A DNA stretch of 64,000 nt, taken from positions 62,001 to 126,000 of the forward strand of contig CAUYUJ010018863.1 of assembly GCA_963575745.1 (NCBI GenBank), read 5' to 3'. The notes under the pieces are model-generated. The model worked only from the letters and a program-made list of their open reading frames with translations. It was not told where the DNA came from and did not search any database. Both the position numbers and the translations under genes were made by a program. This document shows positions 1 through 10,405 of this stretch, piece by piece; position 1 is the stretch's first letter; the number at the start of each line of letters is the position of its first letter. This DNA is from Prorocentrum cordatum (lineage: Eukaryota; Sar; Dinophyceae; Prorocentrales; Prorocentraceae).

Positions 1-39
1 CTCCCCATCCTCATCTTCCTCCTTCCGGCGGCGCCGAAA

Positions 40-190
40 TGGCCCGAGCCCGCGACGAAGCAGTAGCGATCATGCAATACGGGCCGGCGGAGTGAGCGAA
101 GCGATTGAATCATTCCGCCAGCCTCCTTCAAACTCGTCATTCATCGCAAAATAATTCCGCCGGCCTCCTTCAAGTCGATTCTGGGGGTAA
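40..190 (-). repeat. Copy of the 3' end of the 49.9-kb glycosyltransferase-like gene, plus a short duplication
   Basis: About 55 bases around 60-115 match 49850-49905 closely (both contain AATACGGGCCGGCGG followed by rTGAGCGAArCGATTsAAT). At 49.9 kb this segment spans the stop codon and 3' flank of the minus-strand glycosyltransferase-like gene. Here the upstream bases do not stay open in the matching frame, so only the 3' flank is recognisable. A ~20-bp piece (ATTCCGCCrGCCTCCTTCAA) occurs twice, at 111-130 and 154-173. This may be the tail of a further paralogue or a dispersed 3'-flank repeat. Confidence 0.5.
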
Positions 191-249
191 ACCCCCAGAA
201 GAAAACCCTGGGCCCCCGCCATTTCCGGGAAAATTTACACCGAAATTTA

Positions 250-872
250 CACCCCTCACTCAGATCGGCGGGGTCAGGGTCCAAAAACATAAGGGATTTG
301 CTACACTTCTGAAATTCGGTGGCACCCCTCACGCAGATCGGCGGGGTCAGGGTCCAAAAACATAAGGGATTTGCTACATTTCTGAAATTCGGTGGCACCC
401 CTCACTCAGATCGGCGTGGTCAGGGTCCAAAAACATAAGGGATTTGCTACATTTCTGAAATTCGGTGGCACCCCTCACGCAGATCGGCGGGGTCAGGGTC
501 CAAAAACACAATGGATTTGGCACATTTCTCAAATTTGCTATCACACCTCATGCAGATCGGCGGGGTCAGGGTCCAAAAACATAAGGGATTTGCCACATTT
601 CTGACATTCGGTGACACCCCTCACGCAGATCAGCGGGGTCAGGGTCCAAAAACACAATGGATTTGGCACATTTCTGAAATTCGATAGCACCCCTCACATA
701 GATCGGCGGGGTCAGGGTCCAAAAACAAAAGGGATTCTCAACATTTCTGAAATTCGGTGGCACCCCTCACGCAGATCCGTAGGGTCAGGGTCCAAAAACA
801 TAGAGATTTGCCACATTTCTGAAATTTGGTGGCACCCCTCACGCAGATCCGTAGGGTCAGGGTCGAAAAACA
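250..872. repeat. 73-bp minisatellite, about 8.5 units
   Basis: The landmark CAGATCGGCG recurs at 261, 334, 407, 480, 553, 626, 699 and 772 (exactly 73 bases apart) and again at 844 (72 apart). Each unit contains GGGTCAGGGTCCAAAAACA and an ATTTCTGAAATTCGGTGGCACCCCTCA-like part. Because 73 is not a multiple of 3, the open frames across it are not evidence of coding. Confidence 0.95.
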
Positions 873-879
873 AACAGGT

Positions 880-2030
880 CCCGACACTGCTTCACGGCGG
901 CGCCCAGACCTCATGATTTAGCTTTTGCATCTCCCATTATCCGAGACAGGGGGCCGGCGGCAGGGGGCGAAGCCCTTACGGTACAATGTTCCGCGATCGG
1001 GGCGCTTGTCACAGGGCGGCTGGGATGTTGTTACCCCTGAGGAAGCAGGTGGGGGATAAACTGTCTAGCCGCCATGGAGGAGGTGCCCCCGCTCTTCCCC
1101 CGCACTCTCTCTCTCTCTCTCTCTTTCTTCGGGGGGAGGCTCTTCTCGAGGAACCTCCAAAGCATGGAGTGGTACTGGAGCTGGCCATGCCCGCCCTGGG
1201 CCATGGATCGGTGCACGCATGTCCGCCACCGTGTCAGCGGCAAGCCGAAGCGTTCAGAGATGCCTGTCGGCTATTTGATAGGGTGCATGCGGATTGCCGG
1301 AGGACGGCAATGCTCGCGCTTCGTGCCGCGCGAAGCGCGGAGTGCTAAGTGCGAACAACTTCGCGCTCGCGCCGCGTCCCTAGGGGAGAAGAGAAAGACG
1401 AGGAAGATGAGGATGAGGAATCGCGAATCGCGAACAACTTCGCGGGCCCGTGGCCCCCCATGTGTCCAGAGAGCGGACCCACTGGCGGCGCAAATCCGCC
1501 GACCCAAGAGGCGTGTGCGGAATCCTTCTCGAAGATGCATTACGTGTTCTCGTGCACCCTACTCGTTTTGGTTCCGTCGACCCCTGACCAGGTCTCCACT
1601 TGCCCCTGGCCCCGAAATGAGCGTGATCCTCCACCTCGCCCGCACATCGCCCCCCCCCGGCCCCCACCTGGCTACCCCCACGCTACGGCCCCATTCACCC
1701 CTCTGGACCTCTGCTCTTAGGGCCCCCCACCCGACAAATCCTGGCCGGGAACCCACCCCGACCCCCCCACCTGGTCACCACCTCGCCACCACCCAGCCCC
1801 AGCACCCCCACCCTTCTGGACACCTGCTCTTGGGGCCCCTCACCCGACTGGTCCAGGCCTGGACCCCACCCCGATACCCGACCTGGTTGGTCACCACCTC
1901 GCCACCCGGTAACCAGGAGCCCGCAGTAGGAGGGTGTATCGTAGCACCGCTGATGCACCCCGGGCTTATGTACTCTGGTCATCCTCCTCTTCCGCCTCCA
2001 CACCCGCATACGCCTCCTCCTTCTCACCCT
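880..2030. other. No gene recognised; GC-rich spacer with (CT)n
   Basis: A (CT)n run lies near 1086-1122. Around 1640-1900 the plus strand is C-rich, with loosely repeated CACCTCGCCACC and GACCCCACC phrases. Several frames are open but compositionally biased. I see no recognisable protein. Confidence 0.5.
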
Positions 2031-2083
2031 CCTCCTCCTCCTCCTCCTCCTCCTCCTCCTCCTCCTCCTCCTCCTCCTCCACT
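2020..2083. repeat. (TCC)n polypyrimidine tract
   Basis: Nearly uninterrupted TCC triplets; the complement is GGA. It reads as Ser, Pro or Leu runs depending on frame. Confidence 0.9.
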
Positions 2084-2199
2084 CCCCTGAATCATACATC
2101 CCGCTTCCCTACGTATGAGAAACTCCTCCTTGTCGCAAATCCAGGCGTGTTGGTAAGGCGGGCTGGGCCAACTGAGACTTCCTCACCATGTAGAACCCT

Positions 2200-3066
2200 G
2201 AAGCTTGAGATTTGCATCACCTTCGCGGATGGAGGGCGGGTCGTCTTCAAAATGGAGCTCTCGCCTGGGCGGCGCGCATACTCATATTTAAAGCAAGCAA
2301 CTGTCTCAAAGATGGAGGGATCCAAAATGTGGCTCTCGCCTGGGCACCGCGCACATTCGTTCAAACATCTTGCAACACTTTCACAGATGGAAAGGGGGGG
2401 GGGTCAAAATGAAGTTATCACCTTAGCGCCGCGCACATCCGTATTAAAAGCGTGCCGTAGCTTCGAGGACAGAGGGCAGTTCATTTTGAAAATGTGGTAG
2501 TCGCCTTAGCGCTGCGCACATTCGTTTTACAAGTTCGCCACAGCTGCACGAATGGAGGGGGGCAATTTGTAAATTGTGGCCCTCGCCATAGCGCCTCGCA
2601 CAGCCGCCTTCAAAGACTGCAACAGGTTCACGGATGGAGGGGCGGATCGCTTCCAAAATGGAGCTCTCGCCCTAGCGCCGCGCACATTCGTGCTAAAATG
2701 TCGCAGTAGCTTCACGGACGGAGAGAAGCTCACCTGTTCGACAGGGCTGAACCGTAACGGTGTTTTTCGTTTTCGTTTTGTGTTCGGTCTCCCTCGTTTT
2801 GTCTTCAATCCACCTTTGCCGCAAAACGAAGTCGAAACGAAAACGGCCCACGAAATGGCAAAAACACCCTTTAGGTCCAGCCCTGTGTTCGAAATGGGGC
2901 TCGCGACTTTTGCACCGCGAACCTTCGCCTCAGATCTTGCGACAGCCTCCAGGACTGATGACTGGTCGCTTGAAAGCTGGGACTCTCGCCCCAGCGCCAC
3001 GCGCCTTCGCTGCTGATGCGACGCTTGGCTGGATGGAGGACTGCTCATTTCGAAAAAGAGTTGTCT
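2200..3066 (+). repeat. Degenerate 82-84-bp tandem array, about 9 units
   Basis: Units follow the pattern GATGGAGGGCGG..TTCAAAATGG, then AGCTCTCGCC, then AGCGCCGCGCACATTCG and TTGCAACAGCTTCACG. The CTCGCC landmark is spaced 75, 82, 83, 82 and 84 bases through 2661. The next two spacings are 84 and 84 once the 144-bp element at 2742-2885 and one target-site copy are subtracted. Related units lie in reverse orientation at 27880-28180 and forward at 28690-28850. This is a dispersed satellite, not coding. Confidence 0.85.
2742..2885. mobile_element. 144-bp MITE with terminal inverted repeats, copy 1
   Basis: The ends are near-perfect ~23-bp inverted repeats (CAGGGCTGAACC... and ...GGTCCAGCCCTG). 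The 7-bp direct repeat TGTTCGA abuts both ends (2735-2741 and 2886-2892). Removing the element plus one TGTTCGA restores the 84-bp spacing of the surrounding array. The CAGGG terminus and short duplication would fit a hAT-type non-autonomous element; that assignment is inference, since hAT normally gives 8 bp. No coding capacity. Confidence 0.9.
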
Positions 3067-3082
3067 CATGAGAGATCTAAAG

Positions 3083-3238
3083 AGGCCCCAGGACACACAA
3101 ATAAATACACACAAATAAAAAGATGCCCCATAGTTTCCCATACTTGGGGGGTTTTCGTCTTCCCCCCCCTTCCCATATTTTCCCATATTCTCTTGGGATT
3201 CGACGATTAATTGTGTCCGTGTGTTTCTTTCCCTCCTG
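3083..3238 (+). mobile_element. Dispersed ~157-bp repeat (CCCATATTTTCCCAT family), copy 1
   Basis: Shares with 8741-8898 and 24098-24258 the order: GGCCC..GG-ACACACAAATAAATA, a CCCATA stretch, GTCTTCCCCCCC, TTCCCATATTTTCCCATA, ATCGACGATTnrTTGTGT, then TGTGTGTTT. A 16-bp exact direct repeat, TGTCTCATGAGAGATC, flanks it at 3062-3077 and 3259-3274 within a longer imperfect repeat. That resembles the target duplication of a retroposed (SINE-like) element. No terminal inverted repeats seen. Confidence 0.75.
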
Positions 3239-3274
3239 ATGCTTATCTCGAAAAGAGATGTCTCATGAGAGATC

Positions 3275-5040
3275 GTGAATTCTAAGCATAAAAACCAAGC
3301 TCAAACTCATGTAGCGCCTCACGGACTGGGGGCGGCTCTTTCTCAAAATGGGGCACGACCACAGGTGCAGCCTTATGCAGGAACCACACAACTGGGGAAG
3401 CGGCTCTTCTTCGAAACCGTGATCTCGCTGAACACCTCCTTGAACTCCATGATCATAGTTTCTTGTGTTCGTGAGTACGCGCCAGAAATGTGCGAGGCAA
3501 TTCCTTTTCCAAGCGGGGCCCTCGCCACAATGATCCAACTGTGATGGTCTTTAAGGGGGGGTATTAGAGTGAAAAGGAAACTTGTAGGCGCACATGAAGA
3601 GGGCACTTGGGACGGGAGGCTGTACTGCAGCATCGATGATGCATACATACTAGGTCTACTCTGGCCCTGCTCCTCCTTCTCCTCCTCGACATCCTGCTCC
3701 TGCTCCTGCTCCTGCCCCCCCCCTGCTCACCCCCCCATCCTACGAACTACTAATTATGCGATCTGTCTCAGTGCGCGCTCCCTCGGAGGAGCTGACCCCC
3801 TCCGAGGGGGAGACCCCTCGTCCCGGCCCCGCTCTCCTGGCCCCGAGCCCCGACAACGGGCCCCCAAGGCCGACGTCGGGGAATCATCCCCGAGCGGGCA
3901 AAAACGTACCCTCGGAGATCTGGGTCATCCCTTTGCCCCGGCAAGACAGTCCAAGCCCGAACGTGCAGACAGGCGCCGCGGCTGGGTCCACTCTTTGCCC
4001 CGGCAAAGCAGCCCGAGCCCGCGCGTGCAGTCCGGCGCCGCGCGCGCCGCCGGCCTAGCCAGACGATCCGCCGCGTCGTCAGGTGCAGCACGCCCTCGCC
4101 CTCGTCGCCAGCAGGGCCGTGCACAAACCTGGCAAGAGGCCGCGCCGCCACCGAGGCTGAAGAGGTCAGCAAGACAGGGCCCCCTCGCGTCGTGAAAGCA
4201 AGCACGACGCGCAGCTTTTCACCAATCATTTTCGGTTTCCGGGGGCCCCTCGCCGGGCTCGGGGAGCAGCAGACAGCGACTCGGGATGAGGAGCCCGCCA
4301 GGAGGAGTGGGTCGAGATCTCCGGAGGCCCACTGGGAAGACAGCCAGCAGATCGAAAACAACGAGACGGAGGTCTCGCACCGTGTTCGACCTCTGGGCGT
4401 CCCCGCTGGGCCCCAGGGAAGTCAAAAAATGGCTCGGGATGGAAAGCAGACCCTGGGGAAAATGTCGGGTCAGAAAGGCAAGCCCACTCCACGATCGGCG
4501 ACACGACTGGACTTGGGACAGAAGAACATCCTTCAAGAACATGAGACCCTCCGCCGGCCCAATTGCAGAACATTCGAAGGTACCCTGCCCCAGGATGCAC
4601 AAGAACATCCAACAAGCACGAAGATCATTAGGGTACCCTCCCCGAACCGACATCGATCTGATACCTCCAACCGACTGTACCCAGACCTCCCCTCGGCGTC
4701 CAAGCAACCCAGCGGGAGGTTTCCTGCCGCTCTCGTGCTCCGGAGGCCCTCGCCGGGCCCTCGCCAGGCCCTCGCCAGGCCCCGGGCCCGTCAAAGAACG
4801 GCTCGGGGTGCAGAGCCGGATCACTGGAGGTGGTCTAGAGCCCTGGAGGTCCACGCTGTGAAGGAAAACACAAACAGAACGACGGGAGGTGGTCTGGACC
4901 CCTGAAGGTCTACGGGAAAACGCGGGAAGCTTTCCCCTCGACGGGGGTTGACCTCGCCTCGTCGGCACACCGCGCCTACGTTTCGGAGCTTCCTCGACTC
5001 GCAGAGACAGCCCCAATAGGGCCCCAATGCGGCCCGAAAA
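3275..5040. other. No gene recognised
   Basis: 3300-3560 contains weak echoes of the 82-84-bp repeat (TCAAAATGGGGC). 3660-3740 is TCC/TGC-rich. 3770-5040 is GC-rich without a recognisable domain; the frames there on both strands are low-complexity Arg/Pro/Gly. Confidence 0.5.
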
Positions 5041-5044
5041 GACC

Positions 5045-5240
5045 TTCAATGCAGCGCCAAAGCACCCCAAGCAGCCGCCAAGACGGCCCAGAGCGACCCC
5101 AGAGACAGCCTCCGAAGGCGCCAGACAGGCCAAGAGCGCTGAAGGACGACCCAAGAGGCCCCCAAGAGGCCCCCGAGAGGCCCCCAAGAGGCCCCCGAGA
5201 GGCCCCCAAGAGGCCCCCAAGAAGCCTCCAGGTGCCTCCC
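5045..5240 (+). repeat. 11-bp AAGAGGCCCCC array
   Basis: From about 5150 the units AAGAGGCCCCC and GAGAGGCCCCC follow one another at 11-base steps; upstream units are more diverged. As 11 is not a multiple of 3, every frame is low complexity (Lys-Arg-Pro on plus, Gly-Leu-Leu-Gly-Ala-Ser-Trp on minus). Confidence 0.9.
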
Positions 5241-5289
5241 CCCTCAAGCGCCCGCCCCAGCGCAGTGGAGGAATCGAGCGGCGCAGGTG

Positions 5290-5460
5290 CCGACTTCGGC
5301 GTTGATTCCTGACACCAAGGGGATCACCTTAAACGATCAGCCGTTCCCCAAACGTCAGATCGTTCAACGATGGGCCTATTCTGGGTCGCCGGCGGTCTTC
5401 AACGTTGAACGCCGGCGGCGGGGTCGCCGCTGGTCGACACGACGCGAACCTACCGTAAAT
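5290..5460 (+). repeat. Dispersed repeat with GATCGTTCAACG and CGCCGGCGG palindrome, copy 1
   Basis: Contains AGATCGTTCAACG, then CGCCGGCGG-TCTTCAACGTTGAA-CGCCGGCGG (5391-5420), a strong near-palindrome centred on TTCAACGTTGAA, then GGGGTCGCCGCTGGTCGACACGAC and a CCTACCG end. Homologous copies, same orientation, lie at 20995-21180 and 24033-24380. Confidence 0.7.
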
Positions 5461-5784
5461 GGAGTTGTAGGCATCAGAGATCGGAGCTGCTTCCAGGACT
5501 TCTCGTCGAACTGGTCCAGCCTCTCCGCAACAGAAGACCCGGGTAGGCTGAATATCAAGCCCGTTCGTGTTGCAGCTCCCTCACTCAAGACGCGCACATG
5601 CACGCACGGAAGACCAGGGCTGGAGAACGAAAATGGCATGCACCTGTCGAGCTTGGGCCTCGGCAGTGTCCGGGCCGTCACGCGTAAAACCTCTCTCGCA
5701 CGACGCGCGGTCCCCCCCCCCCCCCTGCTGTGGCAAAGCTTCCCTGCGAAGCAACGAATTGCAAGGTTGTCTGACTCGCACAAA

Positions 5785-5996
5785 AAACGCCACCCTCCCT
5801 CCCTCCCTCCCTCCCCCTCCCTCCCTCCCTCCCTCCCTCCCCCCCTCCCCCTCCCCCTCCCTCCCTCCCCCCCCTCCTCCCTCCCTCCCTCCCTCCCTCC
5901 CTCCCTCCCCCCCTCCCTCCCTCCCCCTCCTCCCCCTCCCTCCCTCCTCCCTCCCCCTCCCTCCTCCCTCCTCCCTCCTCCCTCCTCCCTCCTCAG
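5785..5996. repeat. (CCCTCC)n / (TCC)n polypyrimidine tract
   Basis: Over 200 bases of C and T only, as CTCC and CCTCCT units. A long mirror-type purine/pyrimidine block that could adopt triplex DNA. Not coding. Confidence 0.9.
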
Positions 5997-6016
5997 AGCA
6001 ATCCACCCTCAGAGCA

Positions 6017-6125
6017 AGCGCCCCGACAAGCGAAGCCGTTCAGTAAACGCACGCAAGCAAGGAATCAGACGGGGCAGGGCTGTGTAGTAAACGCCCAGGG
6101 CCGTTTGGTAAACGCCAATTACAGT
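6017..6125 (+). repeat. Dispersed ~110-bp repeat (CCCCGACAAGCGAAGCCG), copy 1
   Basis: Matches 14947-15060: CCCCGACAAGCGAAGCCG, GGGGCAGGGCTG, GTAAACGCC, GGGCCGT and a CGCCAAT tail occur in the same order in both. Confidence 0.75.
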
Positions 6126-6301
6126 CAACCCGTCTAGTAAGAATGCGGGAAAGGATGCAAGGGCCTTAGACGCCCATTTCGAAACTTCTCGAGCGGGGCG
6201 CGGCCAAAGAGAGTGACCAAGGATGGACCGAGGAGGCAAGGATGCAAGAGCACCATCCTTGCTGTGCGGGCTGACTGTATCGGGGTCGGGGTGCTTTTTC
6301 C

Positions 6302-6445
6302 CAGGGCTGAACCTAAACGGTGTTCTTCGTTGTCGCTTTGTTTTCGCTTTCCCTCGTTTTGCCTTCAATCCACCTCCACCGCAAAACGAACTCGAAACGA
6401 AAACGGCCCAGGAAATCGCTAAAACACCGTTCAGGTCCAGCCCTG
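6302..6445. mobile_element. 144-bp MITE, copy 2
   Basis: Same length and same CAGGGCTGAACC/GGTCCAGCCCTG ends as copy 1, with a matching interior (CCCTCGTTTTG, CAATCCACCT, CAAAACGAA, GAAACGAAAACGGCCCA). Flanking 8-mers CTTTTTCC and CTCTTCCC share 6 of 8 positions, possibly a decayed target duplication. Confidence 0.9.
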
Positions 6446-6899
6446 CTCTTCCCTCACTTGAATTCGGGCCTCCGAGCATGGAGGAGGCAGAAACGCGGAG
6501 GGAGCGGGCCGCCGACGGCGAGGCGGCCCGCAGCGCGCGGCCTCGTCCTCTGCTCCGACAGGCGGAGCTCCTCGCCGTCCTCCAGCACGGGGGAGTCGCC
6601 GTTCCGGGCGGGGGCGCGCTCCACGGGCATCCTCCTCCCGGGGGAGAGGGCGAGGGCGCCGCACAACGAGAGCCGGCGAGGCAACACCAACCTGGGGAGG
6701 CGCCAACAGAACACCAACACCGATCCTGGCCAGGACCAACCTGGGCCCAAGATCGGTGTCTGGGCCCCCCCTGCCATGGGCAGAATGCACATACACCGAT
6801 GCTGGGCCTAGGATCGGCCCGGGCTGGATCGGTGCAGGTGTACAGTTGGTGCCCTCCGACAACCGTGCAAGTGCTGGCCGGCGTGCGCCCCGAGCATCG

Positions 6900-7085
6900 G
6901 GCCGGGCAAAAGGGGGGGATAGCAAAGGGGGGGTTTGAGAATCAGCTCACGTAGCTGATTTTACCGGCGCCTCCCGGCGCCGGGAGGCGCCCATGTATCG
7001 AGGAATGGGCCCGGCGGCGGGGCCGAAACCAGCTGCATGCAGCAGATTTCGTAACCCCCCCTTTCCCAAACCCCCCCTTTCGCCC
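6900..7085 (+). repeat. Palindrome-rich dispersed repeat, intact copy
   Basis: Order: GATAGCAAAGGGGG; AATCAGCT-CACGT-AGCTGATT hairpin (6940-6960); a 26-bp perfect palindrome GGCGCCTCCCGGC/GCCGGGAGGCGCC (6966-6991); GGCCGAAACCAGCTGCATGCAGCAGATTTCGT. The same order occurs at 12898-12945 plus 14028-14110, split by an insertion. Confidence 0.7.
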
Positions 7086-7089
7086 GACC

Positions 7090-8140
7090 CGAGAGCAGTA
7101 AGTCATGGAGCTGCGGACGTGCAGGCCTCTGCGGTGCGGCCTCTGCGGTGCAGGCTGCGTGAGGCAGCGCCCGGTCGGTGGGAAGAGAGGGGCAGAGGCA
7201 TGGAGCAGGAGGGCGCCGGGAACAGCTTGGGCCTCCGCCCCTCCCCCTGAAGACGAAGGAAGGGGGGAAAGCGCTCGACCCATGAAAATAGGAAGGCGCC
7301 CAGAGTAGATCGAGATCTAGGAGCCCAGAACTATCTACTTTCCACGACCGGCGTGTAGGCGTAGTACAAACCAAGAGACGGCAACGAAGCGGCAACGAAG
7401 CGGCAACGCCGCGGAACCTCGACAGACCCACCCAGCGCACGAGAAGACAACGAGGCGGCAACGAGGCGGCAACGTGGAAGATCCTCGCCAGACCCAAGCA
7501 ACTACTTACGGAGATAAGTAAGAACCACTGAGAGCAAGCACTCCTGGGGAACGTACACTTTCCGGCCACAAACTCTCGGAGCCCCGCGCGGATTCCTTGG
7601 ATCGGCGCTGGGCCCCCCTGGCGGCCTCCGCGCGCCAGGGGGGCATCCGGCGCCGACCCAAGAAAGCCGCGCGGAGCTCCAAAAGTTTGTGCTTATGCTG
7701 TTCTTCATCGAAAGAGGGCACCACGAGAGCGGAGCCCATGCACCCCCTGCAGGCAACGTGTCCGAAACGCCGGCCGGGGTTCAGTCCAGAGAACGTCTGC
7801 GGCCATGCGAGCCCCAATAGGGGGGTATCCGATATCCCAGCGTCGATTGAACACGTAGGGACAGGGTCCGCGGCTGGTCGCAGAACCGTACCGTGTCCGG
7901 ACTCACTTCAGGCCCCGCTCTAACATGGTGCGGTGCACCATGTTTGTTCGGCTGCGAGGGCTGGGTCGAGGATCGACGACGCCTCGGGAGACACCAACGC
8001 GACACGGTGCGCACGAATCGTGCGCGGAGGGCAGGGGGGAGAACGTGCGACCACGAGCGCGGTCAGCTCGCCGTCGGCGCCTTCGCCGTCGGCATGATCC
8101 CACTCTTGCATTCTCTCTCTCTCTCTCTCTATATCTGTCT

Positions 8141-8175
<35 letters not shown>

Positions 8176-8740
8176 GTCCTAGCTTCGCGCACCCCGCCCC
8201 GCGATGCGCGACTCGGGATTTTCTTCGCTCCATCGCGCCCTGGCGCCGACCCATTGGAGAAGGGCTACCGCTCTGGCCCAGACCGCGATGCACTAGGCGC
8301 GATTCTGCTCGCGCCCTCCCCCCGAGTGACCTGATCTCTCGCGCACTGACGTCGCATCCCGGCGCGGCAAGCGGGGGACACGCTGTAACCAATCTGTCTC
8401 GCTGTCCACAGCGAGTACAGGGTTACCTTGGCGCGCCGAGCGGGGCAGTCTTTGAACTTCTGATCAAGAATCGGCGCGACCCTGGGTAAGAGTGCCCTTT
8501 GCTGCGCGGCGGCTTTTTGGAAGCCGCAGGGGGGGACCAACCACAAGCGCGCAAGACGCTACTGTTGCATCGCGTACGGCGATCAGGGGGCCCCAATCGG
8601 CCCGCACCAAAGGTCAGCCTGGAGAAGGGAAAAGGCAGGAGCGCACATACAGGAAGTGGAATGGGGCTGCCGGGGGACCGCCGAAAGGGCCCTAAGAGGG
8701 CTCCAAGGGAGGAACCCTGCACGGCAACCGGGAGTCTGAA
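7090..8740. other. No gene recognised; hairpin and (CT)n
   Basis: 7370-7475 has short CGAAGCGGCAA tandem repeats. 7922-7944 is a perfect 10-bp stem with a GGT loop (AACATGGTGC/GCACCATGTT). 8110-8178 is (CT)n. The remaining open frames are GC-rich and unrecognisable. Confidence 0.5.
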
Positions 8741-8898
8741 GGGGCCCTGGGACACACAAATAAATAAACACACAAATAACAGGATTCCCCATATTTCCCC
8801 ATATCTTCTAGGTGTTTGTCTTCCCCCCCACTTCCCATATTTTCCCACATATTCTGGGAATCGACGATTCGTTGTGTCTGTGTGTTTTTCCCCCTCCC
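8741..8898 (+). mobile_element. Dispersed ~157-bp repeat (CCCATATTTTCCCAT family), copy 2
   Basis: Same landmarks in the same order as the 3083 copy. No clear flanking duplication seen here. Confidence 0.75.
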
Positions 8899-8899
8899 T

Positions 8900-9290
8900 A
8901 GGAGGGCAGCTGGGAGCACGAACCTCGGCCGGCTACACACAGGAACGACCCCTGGCAGCAGTGACCTCTGGTGCGCTGCCTGCCGATCGCTGCAGCCGGT
9001 GCGGCGGCACGCGGCGGCCTGCGTGCTCGGGCTTGCCCCCACCCCCCCGCCACGGCCGGGAAGGCGGCACACCAGGGGTACCTCCAGCGAAGCGTCACCC
9101 AGGCGGTTTGCTTGTCTCGGCTGGCAGACTCGTCTGCGCTCAAAGCAGGCTGCGAGGGGTGCCAGGGTAACGCTTCCAGGGTGCTGGAGCGTCATACTTT
9201 CGCCAAGAAGGAAAAACGGAGGGGGAAAAAAAGGGGGAGCTTTCTTGATTGCCTCTCAGGGTTACGTGCAGCCGACTCAGCCCCAGGACC
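8900..9290. other. No gene recognised
   Basis: GC-rich spacer ahead of an 11-mer tract. A short A-rich patch lies at 9205-9240. Confidence 0.4.
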
Positions 9291-10400
9291 CCGGCCCGAG
9301 ATGCCCCTGGGGCGGCCCCGAGAGAAATCCCCAGAAAGGTACTCCGAACGGATATTTGGAGCAATCCGCCCAAACATGGCCTCGAGGCCGCAGCGCAGGC
9401 CCCCAGAAGGCGCCCGAGAGGTCCCCAAGAAGCCCCGTGGAGACCCCCAGAAGACCTCCATGGGGCCTCCAAGAGGCCTCCCTAGAGACCCCCTTAGGCT
9501 TGATGTCCACAGTTGCGGGATGGACTGAAGGCCATCAGATCCGCCGCCCCCTGTGCTTGCAACAGGGATGCCTGGCGTGCCAAACCCTTCCAAAAACCTC
9601 CCAATGGCCGTCGGCGCATCCCTCCAGCCACACGGAAAAGGTGGGAAGCAAGGACCCTTCCGCCCAAGCTAACCCCAAGACGGCTTCAAGATGGACGCTG
9701 CCAATACGTCCAAGATGGCCCCAAGAGATCCAAAGATTGCCACAAGATGCCTCCAAGACGGCCCAAGATGGACCCAAGACGGCCAAAGATGGCCTCAACA
9801 CAGCCCAAGAGGCCCCCAAGACGCCCCTAGCAAGCACCAAGGGGACCTCCGGGATGCCAAAATTCGCCGGCACAACGGGCCAGAGGCGTGTATCAATATT
9901 TCTAGTTCGCGCGCGCGGGGCGGCCCCTGGGGGTTCAAGGACCCAAAATTCCCTGGGAGCAGCCCAGCTGCAGTCCAGCCGAGAGCGCTCCAGGAGCGCT
10001 CCAAGAGGGCCCCCACAGGCCCCCAAGACGGTCCAAGAGGGCTCCGAGTCACCGAACGACCGGTCCAAGACACCCAAGATGGCCTCCTGACGGCCCAAGA
10101 CGCCTTGAAGACGCCTTGAAGACGCCTCAAGAGGCCTCCAAGAAACCTGCCAAGAAGGCCCCCAGAAGTAGAAATTTGTGATGCTCCTTAGGTGCTTGAA
10201 GGATTCGGGTGTTCTTGTCTTTTGGGCTTCCCAGCGCACCAAGACGGCCCAAGAAGTTCCCAAGATCGCCCCAAAACGACCCAAAAGGACTCCAAGAGCG
10301 CCCTAAAACGACCTCAGGGCCCTAAGACAGACACAGAGGCCTTCAAGATGGCCCAAGAAGCCCCAAAGACAGCTCCAAGAGCGGGCCCAGACTTGAAGCC
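9290..10400 (+). repeat. Diverged 11-bp AAGAnGGCCCC tract with conserved TTCGCGCGCGCGGGGC segment
   Basis: Units such as AAGATGGCCCC, AAGACGGCCCA and AAGAGGCCCCC recur at 9-12-base steps. At 9899-9932 it contains TCTAGTTCGCGCGCGCGGGGC followed by GGCCCCTGGGGGT, which recurs at 47970-48003. Long open frames here read as Gly/Leu/Ala/Ser/Trp or Lys/Pro/Arg low complexity and are not called. Confidence 0.85.
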
Positions 10401-10405
10401 CCGAT

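Noticed and set aside
250-872. CRISPR-like repeat/spacer structure in the 73-bp array
   Set aside because: The whole 73-bp unit is conserved; there are no variable spacers.
4219-5247. Minus-strand frame rich in GGLLGASWGPLG
   Set aside because: Translation of the 11-mer tract and GC-rich spacer; no domain, and equal open frames on the other strand.
6900-7085. Rho-independent terminator at the 26-bp palindrome
   Set aside because: No T-run follows, and the genome appears eukaryotic; it is part of a dispersed repeat.
9535-10284. Minus-strand 249-codon frame and overlapping plus-strand frames
   Set aside because: Same 11-mer artefact; composition follows the repeat, not a protein.
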